Source: G001797105 sp964528155
GTDB lineage: Bacteria > Chloroflexota > Anaerolineae > Anaerolineales > E44-bin32
Length of the DNA: 27,957 bases
Reading direction: 5' to 3'
Assembly: GCA_964528155.1 (NCBI GenBank)
Contig: CAZGRL010000047.1
Location: forward strand, 1 to 27,957
Shown here: one piece after another, positions 16,034 to 22,049 of the stretch
Numbering within the stretch: the stretch's first letter is position 1
How the letters are laid out: each line of letters opens with the position of its first letter
Program-made: the position numbers and the translations under genes
Notes under the pieces: generated by a model
Databases searched by the model: none
What the model was told of the DNA's origin: nothing
The model's input: the letters and a program-made list of their open reading frames with translations, nothing else

Positions 16034-17397
16034 CCCGGACGCTCTTCGCAAGACGCCCCTCCTTCCGTCCCCCAGATCCCGGCCTGCGGAGCTATGAAGT
16101 CACATGGGACGGCGGGCACGCGCAGGTGCACCTGCGGACGGAATCCGACGGCGAAGGCTTGCTCCTGGTCAATGCCGATCGCGCCGTTCGCTTGAACCCC
16201 ACTGCCGCGCTGATGGCTTGGCTCATTCTGGAGAAGATCGATCGGCATGAAGCACTCGCCTGGCTGAAACGACGTTTCCGGGTGAACCAACAACGATTGA
16301 GCAATGACTATGCGCAGGTCGAGGGTCAGATCCAGGGATTGCTCCACCCCGATAAGGTGTGTCTGATCCACGATCTGGACCTCGAGATCCTCCCGCCATT
16401 CGATCGACCGCCCAGCGCGCCTTATCGAATGGACCTGGCCGTCACCTATCGCTGCAACAACGACTGCCCCCACTGCTACAACGCCCGCGCTCGGACATTC
16501 CCCGAGATCCCGACCGAGGCCTGGTGCGACGTCCTGGAGAAATTGTGGAACGTCGCCGTGCCCCATATCTGTTTCACGGGGGGTGAGGCTACGCTGCGCG
16601 ACGATCTGCCCGAGCTCATCCGGCGGTCGAAGGAACTCGGCCAGGTGACGGGTTTGCTCACGAACGGCCGGCGTCTTTCAGACCAGACTTATACAGAACG
16701 ACTTGTCGAAGCCGGTCTTGATCACGTCCAGTTCACGCTTGAATCCCGTACACCTGAGATTCACGACAGCATGGTCGCCCGTCGCGGAGCATGGAAGCAG
16801 ACTGTCGCTGGCATCCGCAACGCCCTTGCCTCCGGCATGTTCATCATGACCAATACCACGCTGCTCGCTGAGAACTGTGGAGACATCGGCGCGACGATTG
16901 ATTTTCTGGGTGATCTCGGCGTTCCCACGGTCGGGTTCAATGCCCTGATCTACTCGGGACATGGGGCCAGCGTGGGCACGGGGCTTCCCGAGACGGCCCT
17001 GGCGCCGCTGCTCGAGATTGCTCGCGAACGCACCGAGCGCTACGGCATGCGCCTCATCTGGTACACCCCGACACAGTACTGTCACTTTGACCCGGCGCAG
17101 ATGGGCCTGGGCGTCAAGGGTTGCACCGCCGCCGCATATAACATGTGCGTCGAGCCGGATGGAAGCGTCATACCTTGCCAGTCCTACTACGAGTCGATGG
17201 GCAACATCCTGACCGATGCGTGGGAATCGATCTGGAACCACGACCTGGCGCTTTGGCTGCGCGAACGGCGTTTCACACCCGACGAGTGCCACGCTTGCCC
17301 CGTCCTTTCCGAGTGCGGAGGCGGCTGCCCACTTGCGCTCAAGCAACAGACTCCGTCCGATCCGCTGGCGCGCGTGATCGCCTCACAACCGGCATAA
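16030..17397 (+). CDS. Radical SAM/SPASM maturase with N-terminal PqqD-like domain
   Basis: A 455-aa peptide-modifying radical SAM enzyme. Residues about 18-115 form a PqqD-like fold (VHLRTESDGEGLLLVNADRA, then helices to IQGLL), the type of domain that recognises RiPP precursors. The cluster motif is C142-x3-C146-x2-C149 (RCNNDCPHCYN). The SAM-contact motif reads GGEA (184-187) instead of the usual GGEP. A complete SPASM set for auxiliary clusters follows: C365, C373, C383, C420-x2-C423, C429 and C433. The GTG at 16030 overlaps the upstream stop and has a good Shine-Dalgarno. Earlier in-frame ATGs at 15973 and 16012 would read Arg-rich nonsense. The likely substrate is the adjacent Cys-Ala tail. 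The reaction, for example thioether formation, is inference. Confidence 0.9.
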   Translation: MTRTLFARRPSFRPPDPGLRSYEVTWDGGHAQVHLRTESDGEGLLLVNADRAVRLNPTAALMAWLILEKIDRHEALAWLKRRFRVNQQRLSNDYAQVEGQIQGLLHPDKVCLIHDLDLEILPPFDRPPSAPYRMDLAVTYRCNNDCPHCYNARARTFPEIPTEAWCDVLEKLWNVAVPHICFTGGEATLRDDLPELIRRSKELGQVTGLLTNGRRLSDQTYTERLVEAGLDHVQFTLESRTPEIHDSMVARRGAWKQTVAGIRNALASGMFIMTNTTLLAENCGDIGATIDFLGDLGVPTVGFNALIYSGHGASVGTGLPETALAPLLEIARERTERYGMRLIWYTPTQYCHFDPAQMGLGVKGCTAAAYNMCVEPDGSVIPCQSYYESMGNILTDAWESIWNHDLALWLRERRFTPDECHACPVLSECGGGCPLALKQQTPSDPLARVIASQPA

Positions 17398-17413
17398 CCG
17401 AGGTGTAGGATCC

Positions 17414-18571
17414 ATGACATCTTTCATCGATCGGATCATTCCTACCGGCCCCCGACCGGAGCCACTTGAGCCGGGTCTTTATCATTACGCCTCCAAGGAC
17501 GACTCTGCCCGGCCGTTCCGTCTACATCTTCGTATTGAGCCCGACGGGACCGGTGTCCTACTCGTCAACGCCTCGATCGTGCTCCACCTGAATGCGACGG
17601 CATCGGAGCACGCTTACCATTTCGTCAAGGGGGAGACCGAGCAGGCCGCAGCCAAGGCGATCGCTTCTCGCTATCGCGTAGCCTGGTCACAATCAATTGC
17701 CGATCAGCGCGCGCTGCGCGCCCAGGTCGTCCGTCTGGCGATGTCGCCTGACGTCGACCCCGTCATGTATCTGGACATGGAACGCACGTCGCCGCACGCC
17801 GGACAAGTCTCGGCGCCCTACCGGCTGGATCTCGCCCTGACCTATGCCACGGATCCAAGCGGGGAGATGGATCCCGAGGCCAGGCGTCGCGTCGATCGAG
17901 AGCTCTCAACCGAGGAATGGCGCAGGGTCATGTCGACCGCATGGGATGCCGGCATCCCCCATGTGACCTTCACCGGGGGCGAGCCGCTGCGCCGGGACGA
18001 TCTAGTTGCTCTCGTCCGCCATGGCGAATCCATCGGCCAGGTGACGGGTGTGCTGACCGGCGGACGGCGACTGGCAGATGCCGCGGTCATGCGTGGTCTC
18101 GAACAGGCCGGATTGGATCACATCCTTCTCGTCCTCGATCCTCAAGACCCACAAACCAGAGCCGGCCTCAAGAATGCCATCGACTCCGATGTCTTCACCG
18201 CCGTGCACCTCACCCTCAACCCAAAGAATGCCGGACATGCGATCGAAGAGCTTCGTCGTCTGGCTGAAATGGGAGTGCCGGCTGTCTCGTTGTCCGCCAT
18301 GGGAAGAGATCCTGACGTGCTCATGGCGCTGGGCGAGGCGCGCGAAAAGGCGGCCGAACTGGGATTGGATCTCATCTGGGATCTCCCCGTTCCATACTCA
18401 GCGACGAACCCGATCACCCTGGAGGTCGAGGAAGGGATCCCCGGTGCCGGCCGATCATGGCTTTACATCGAGCCGGATGGTGACGTTCTGCCGGCACAAG
18501 GATTGAATGAGGTCCTCGGCAACATACTCAAGGACCCGTGGGCTACAATTTGGGAGCGCGCCGGCGATTGA
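17414..18571 (+). CDS. Cysteine-free radical SAM paralogue (pseudoenzyme) with PqqD-like domain
   Basis: A 385-aa paralogue of the preceding enzyme. It shares the PqqD-like N terminus (LHLRIEPDGTGVLLVNASIVLHLN), the GGEP SAM motif (188-191) with RRDDLVALVR, and the block IGQVTGVLTGGRRLAD. At the cluster site RCNNDCPHC is replaced by ATDPSGEMD, so Thr146, Gly150 and Asp153 stand where the Cys should be. The SPASM region is shortened and the whole protein contains no cysteine. It cannot hold a radical SAM cluster in the usual way. The open frame of 385 codons and retained motifs argue against a decaying pseudogene. It is probably a regulatory or substrate-holding partner of the active enzyme. 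GAGGTG lies 8 nt before the ATG and the gap to the enzyme gene is 16 nt. Confidence 0.88.
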   Translation: MTSFIDRIIPTGPRPEPLEPGLYHYASKDDSARPFRLHLRIEPDGTGVLLVNASIVLHLNATASEHAYHFVKGETEQAAAKAIASRYRVAWSQSIADQRALRAQVVRLAMSPDVDPVMYLDMERTSPHAGQVSAPYRLDLALTYATDPSGEMDPEARRRVDRELSTEEWRRVMSTAWDAGIPHVTFTGGEPLRRDDLVALVRHGESIGQVTGVLTGGRRLADAAVMRGLEQAGLDHILLVLDPQDPQTRAGLKNAIDSDVFTAVHLTLNPKNAGHAIEELRRLAEMGVPAVSLSAMGRDPDVLMALGEAREKAAELGLDLIWDLPVPYSATNPITLEVEEGIPGAGRSWLYIEPDGDVLPAQGLNEVLGNILKDPWATIWERAGD

Positions 18572-18575
18572 CCGC

Positions 18576-18592
18576 CTTCCAGCGCCTGGAAG
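18576..18592. terminator. Hairpin between the pseudoenzyme and the methyltransferase
   Basis: A perfect 7-bp stem, cttccag with ctggaag, around a cgc loop starts 4 nt after the pseudoenzyme stop. It has no U-tract. It could terminate or attenuate the cluster transcript ahead of the separate -10-like box at 18604. Confidence 0.4.
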
Positions 18593-18603
18593 CGGCGGCA
18601 AGG

Positions 18604-18609
18604 TAGAAT
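18604..18609 (+). promoter_or_regulatory. -10-like box directly before the methyltransferase ATG
   Basis: TAGAAT followed by ccggcc and then ATG 18616. The 6-nt gap puts the expected transcription start at or just before the initiation codon, and no Shine-Dalgarno is present. The downstream CC matches the other -10 boxes in the window. No good -35 is seen. Confidence 0.4.
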
Positions 18610-18615
18610 CCGGCC

Positions 18616-19368
18616 ATGGCCGCATCCCTTGCGGGTCTGCACCGCCGCTATCGCCTCCAAGCGACGTGGACAGCATCCATCCGGGAGCGCTTGCTAGCCG
18701 GTGTCGCGGCTGATTCCCGTCCGAGAATCCTCGAGGTCGGGTCGGGTACCGGTGTGATCACCGGCGAGCTTTCTCGGCGGTACTCCTCTCGGTCATTCGG
18801 GGTCGACATCGATCCCAAGGTGGCCGCGTACGCTGCCGCTCAAGCTGGCGACGTCTGCTACGCTGCGGCCGACGGCGCCGATCTCCCTTTCCAAGATGAC
18901 GAGTTCGACGCGAGCGTTTGCCACTATCTTCTGCTTTGGGTCACAAGTCCCGAAGCGGTTTTGCGCGAGATGGTGCGCGTCACTCGATCCAAGGGTCGCG
19001 TGTTCGCATTTGCCGAACCCGACTATCGAGGTCGAATCGATCACCCGCCCGAACTCCTCGAATTCGGTATCCTCCAGGCCGGTGCATTGGAATCCCAGGG
19101 CGCCGACCCGTCCATGGGACGGAAGCTTCGGGGACTTTTCAACGCGGTCGGCTTGGTCGATGTGCGGGCGGGCGTCCTTGGAGGCGAGTGGCAGCCAGCC
19201 GAGTCACCTGAAGTTGCCGAATCGGAATGGGAGATGATGCAGGGCGATCTCGCCGCCCTGGAACCTGGCCAGCTGGCCGCCTATCACCGGTTTGACGAAC
19301 AGGCGCGTCGCTCCGGCGAGCGCATTCTCTACGTTCCAACTTTCTATGCCGTTGGGAGTGTGCCGTGA
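18616..19368 (+). CDS. Class I SAM-dependent methyltransferase
   Basis: A 250-aa Rossmann methyltransferase of the Methyltransf_11 type. Motif I is ILEVGSGTGVITGEL, the acidic residue after strand 2 is in GVDIDPKV, the post-II region is AADGADLPFQDDEFDASVCHYLL, and LREMVRVTRSKGRVFAFAEPDY follows. The substrate is unknown. Its stop overlaps the cytochrome c GTG by 4 nt, which ties it to the cytochrome genes. A quinone or haem-related target is possible but unsupported. It also lies 44 nt after the radical SAM cluster, so a role in tail maturation cannot be excluded. There is no Shine-Dalgarno and possibly a leaderless mRNA. Confidence 0.85.
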   Translation: MAASLAGLHRRYRLQATWTASIRERLLAGVAADSRPRILEVGSGTGVITGELSRRYSSRSFGVDIDPKVAAYAAAQAGDVCYAAADGADLPFQDDEFDASVCHYLLLWVTSPEAVLREMVRVTRSKGRVFAFAEPDYRGRIDHPPELLEFGILQAGALESQGADPSMGRKLRGLFNAVGLVDVRAGVLGGEWQPAESPEVAESEWEMMQGDLAALEPGQLAAYHRFDEQARRSGERILYVPTFYAVGSVP

Positions 19369-20162
19369 GGATGAGACATGCGGGCAATTCCCCGCCCGTG
19401 TGGGGGATGGTCTCCCATCATGGTGTCATGCCTGCCTTGAAGTCGGTGAGCCGCAAACGGCCAAGCGGAAGAGGACGTCACTCAGCGCTGTGCTGCGGGC
19501 TTGTGGTGCTGTTGTCGATGATCCTCCTCTCCAGCTGTTCCCGCGGCCAGGTCGAGCAGTCGGCGCAACCAACCGACGACCCGTCGCTGCCTGCCTGGGC
19601 GCCGGCTGCCACATTGATCGGCCCGGATCCGCGCCTGACCGGCCCCGGCCTCTCACCGGACGCATCACAGGTGGACAAGGGCGCCATGGTGTACTGGACA
19701 ATCTGCATGGCCTGCCATGGCGATCGTGGGCAAGGTCTGACAGATGAGTGGCGGGCAGCCTGGGGATTGGATCAGAACTGCTGGGCGTCCAAATGCCACG
19801 CGCCCAACCATCCGCCGCAGGGCTTTCAGTTGCCCAAGACCATCCCGGCCATCCTCGGGCCAGGAACGATGAGCAGGTTCGCCGACGCGCGTGATCTGCA
19901 CACTTACATCGCCGACACGATGCCCTGGTGGAATCCAGGGTCCCTCACCCCGGAACAGAGCCTGGCCGTCACCGCGTACCTCTTGCGTGAACGCAAAGCT
20001 GTCCCCGAGGGAACGCAACTCGACGACGCCAACCTTTCGGCATTCAACCCGTTGAGAGAGGTCCGCGACAGGCCGAACGAGAAAGTCTTCGTGCTTGGGG
20101 CGATTGCCCTTCTGGCCGCGGCCGTGTTGGGGATCGTCGTGAGGCGGGGGCGCAGCGAGTGA
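19365..20162 (+). CDS. Membrane-anchored cytochrome c lipoprotein
   Basis: Extracytoplasmic electron carrier of 265 aa counting from the GTG at 19365, which overlaps the upstream stop and has GGGAG 6 nt before it. A lipobox LLSSC gives a lipidated Cys58. The n-region is long, so an internal ATG at 19407 or 19428 could be the true start, but neither has a good ribosome site. The haem motif is CMACH (114-118), with a likely axial Met in TMPWWNPGSLTPEQ. A second motif, C139-x4-C144-H145 (CWASKCH), could hold another haem in the rarer CX4CH spacing. A C-terminal helix (VFVLGAIALLAAAVLGIVV) gives a second anchor. The downstream cytochrome b starts within its stop codon. Confidence 0.88.
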   Translation: MRMRHAGNSPPVWGMVSHHGVMPALKSVSRKRPSGRGRHSALCCGLVVLLSMILLSSCSRGQVEQSAQPTDDPSLPAWAPAATLIGPDPRLTGPGLSPDASQVDKGAMVYWTICMACHGDRGQGLTDEWRAAWGLDQNCWASKCHAPNHPPQGFQLPKTIPAILGPGTMSRFADARDLHTYIADTMPWWNPGSLTPEQSLAVTAYLLRERKAVPEGTQLDDANLSAFNPLREVRDRPNEKVFVLGAIALLAAAVLGIVVRRGRSE

Positions 20163-21247
20163 GCGCTTCATCGCGGTCGGAAGGACAGAGATCGAAGGGC
20201 ACCCGCCCGAGTTTCTTCCTTCACCTTCATCCCCCCACGATCCCCTGGCGCGAGGCCAGATTCCGCTACACCTTCGGCCTGGGCGGCCTGGCCGTCTTCT
20301 TGTTCCTGAGTCTGATCCTCACCGGGGCGCTCGAGCTTTTCTACTATGTGCCCAGCGCGGAGGGGGCGAATGCGTCTCTGCAGACTCTGACCTTCCTGGT
20401 TCCGTTTGGCTGGTTGGTGAGGTCGCTTCACTTCTGGGCCGCGCAGGCGCTCGTCGTTGTTTGTCTGCTTCACATGGTCCGGGTCGTCCTTACCGGAGCG
20501 TACAAGCATCCGCGAACCTTCAACTGGATCCTGGGCGTGATCTTGCTGGTTGTCGTCTTGTTCCTCGATTTCACCGGCTACGCCCTGAGGTGGGACGACC
20601 GCGTTGCGTGGGCGGTGCTGGTCGGGACAAACCTGATCCGAAGCATCCCCGCGATCGGCGGAATGCTCCACGCCACGATCGTAGGCGGAGCGCAGCTCGG
20701 CCCGGCGACGGTGGTCCGTTTCTACGCGTGGCACATCTTCGGATTGGCGCTTCCCGGCTTCGGTGTGCTGGTATGGCATCTCTTTCGCGTCCGCCGGGAT
20801 GGCGGCATCTCGCATCTTGGAAGCGATCAGGCGCGGTCTTCGGGCACGGCCGGCAGCCCTGCTCCAGCGCGGATCAGCCGGACTGAGCTTCTGGCAAGGG
20901 AAGTCTTGGCCTGCCTTGTCGCCACGCTGGCGCTCGTAGTGTTGTCGCTGGTGGCGCCGCCAAGTCTCGGAGGACCGATCGATCTCGGGACCCCCCCGCC
21001 GGAGGCGACGGCACCGTGGTTCTTCATCTGGGTCCAGCGCCTGCTCCGGCTGGGCGATCCGCTGCTGCTGGGCGTTGGTTTCCCGCTTGTACTGCTCGCG
21101 CTCTTGACCGTTCTGCCTTTCATGCTCGATCGCAGCCGTTCTGGCGTCGCCGTCTGGTTCAACCCCGAGGGCCGCGCGGCGCAGGTCTTCGTACTGCTCG
21201 CGATCGCCTTGCTTTCGGGTCTGACCTTGTGGGGGCTGCTCAGCTAG
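20159..21247 (+). CDS. Cytochrome b (fused b6/subunit IV type)
   Basis: Integral membrane cytochrome b of a bc-type quinol oxidising complex, 362 aa. The haem ligand pairs are H91/H105 (13 between) in helix B and H192/H207 (14 between) in helix D; the 14 spacing is the b6 type. A C-terminal part with three more helices corresponds to subunit IV, so the two are fused. Where the quinol-site PEWY motif is expected the sequence reads APWF (285-288), without the glutamate. The start is GTG 20159, overlapping the cytochrome c stop. No Rieske iron-sulfur gene is present in the window. Confidence 0.9.
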   Translation: MSASSRSEGQRSKGTRPSFFLHLHPPTIPWREARFRYTFGLGGLAVFLFLSLILTGALELFYYVPSAEGANASLQTLTFLVPFGWLVRSLHFWAAQALVVVCLLHMVRVVLTGAYKHPRTFNWILGVILLVVVLFLDFTGYALRWDDRVAWAVLVGTNLIRSIPAIGGMLHATIVGGAQLGPATVVRFYAWHIFGLALPGFGVLVWHLFRVRRDGGISHLGSDQARSSGTAGSPAPARISRTELLAREVLACLVATLALVVLSLVAPPSLGGPIDLGTPPPEATAPWFFIWVQRLLRLGDPLLLGVGFPLVLLALLTVLPFMLDRSRSGVAVWFNPEGRAAQVFVLLAIALLSGLTLWGLLS

Positions 21248-21393
21248 CCGGAATTCTCGGGGCGACTCCCTGAAGCGATCGCGTCGCAGCAGGCTGTGCC
21301 TGCGGGGGCGATCCGCCTGACTCAACTGCCGTTTCGTTCCGCTGCCGAATAGGGCTATGCTTGGGCGATTCCCTGGCGCCCGGGAGGGGCCTC

Positions 21394-21408
21394 GCCGCCT
21401 TCGGCGGC
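21394..21408. terminator. Candidate terminator hairpin after cytochrome b
   Basis: A 6-bp GC stem (gccgcc with ggcggc) around ttc, 146 nt after the cytochrome b stop, with partial outer pairing between gggag and ctccc. It has no U-tract, so support is limited. Confidence 0.35.
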
Positions 21409-21556
21409 TCCCTGGCCTGCGGCCTGGGCAGGCGGAATGACATGAGGTGTGGGAGAGAAGCGGCCCCGGGCTCATCCAAAGCGCAAGCTGCGCTTGCGAC
21501 CAGGAGCAGAGCTCCTGGACTCCAGAAGACCGGCTCCGACTCGCGCCGCTGCCTTT

Positions 21557-21654
21557 CCGTCGTCTGTCGTCCGTCGTCCGCCGTCCAACGTCCGTCATCC
21601 GTCGTCCATCCTCCAACATCCATCGTCTGCCGTCTTTCATCTTCCGTCCGCCGG
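21557..21654. repeat. Degenerate heptamer array 1 (consensus CCGTCGT, 14 units)
   Basis: Fourteen consecutive 7-nt units stay in register, for example ccgtcgt, ctgtcgt, ccgccgt, ccaacgt and ccatcct. Position 1 is C in all units and position 7 is T in 13 of 14. Individual units vary a lot, yet no unit gains or loses a base. It lies upstream of the 62-codon ORF and the transpeptidase gene. Confidence 0.9.
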
Positions 21655-21739
21655 GCCCATCTCCGGCCCGCTTCTTGCATCCTGTCAGGCGTGACAAGTC
21701 GCTGCCGTACCCTCGGCAGCCGGCGAAGGAGACTGGCAG

Positions 21740-21928
21740 ATGCAAGCGACACCGATCGATGAGCTTCGTAAGCCGCACCCGGACCAGAAGCAGATCGACG
21801 CCGAGGCCGTCCGCCTCCTCCTGGCCACCGCGCCAGCTGGCTATGCGAAGAAACCCGGCAAGAGAAACGCCCGAGGAACCATTCCCCCCGAATACGCTTC
21901 TCTGGATCTGCTCTTCCCAAGACGTTGA
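21740..21928 (+). CDS. Small hypothetical protein (62 aa)
   Basis: Short ORF supported by GGAG 8 nt before an ATG and by a small hairpin (21701-21720) just upstream in the likely leader. The product is hydrophilic, with an acidic N-terminal half (IDELRKPHPDQKQIDAEAVRLLLATAP) and a basic C-terminal half (KKPGKRNARG). It has no membrane helix or Cys. I do not recognise a family. It precedes the transpeptidase gene on the same strand by 121 nt. It could be a spurious frame in repeat-rich DNA. Confidence 0.45.
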   Translation: MQATPIDELRKPHPDQKQIDAEAVRLLLATAPAGYAKKPGKRNARGTIPPEYASLDLLFPRR

Positions 21929-22049
21929 TCAGCTTCGGGATTGTGGTCTCGTCCGCCCATGCCCCCGCGATCCGTTGTGACTATGCGCAATAACGGCTTC
22001 AGAGGGCATCCTGGGCCCATGATCGATTCTCAGGCAAAGGGCGAAAGCC

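Larger units (their letters stand above)
21248..21739. other. Intergenic region with hairpins and a heptamer array
   Basis: 492 nt after cytochrome b. It contains a gccgcc/ggcggc hairpin (21394-21408), adjoining inverted repeats around 21482-21499 (gcgcaagc type) and 21500-21518 (ccaggag/ctcctgg), the period-7 array at 21557-21654, and a gctgccg/cggcagc hairpin at 21701-21720 just before the next Shine-Dalgarno. Frames on the minus strand here are low-complexity and not credible genes. Confidence 0.6.

Noticed and set aside
17414..18571. Calling the second radical SAM gene a pseudogene
   Set aside because: The frame is intact, has its own Shine-Dalgarno, and keeps the PqqD-like domain and GGEP. 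Loss is confined to the Cys, which fits a pseudoenzyme better than decay.
20168..21778. 536-codon minus-strand ORF opposite cytochrome b
   Set aside because: It is the mirror frame of a GC-rich membrane protein gene and of the heptamer array. The product is an Arg/Gln/Glu-rich low-complexity sequence with no domain.
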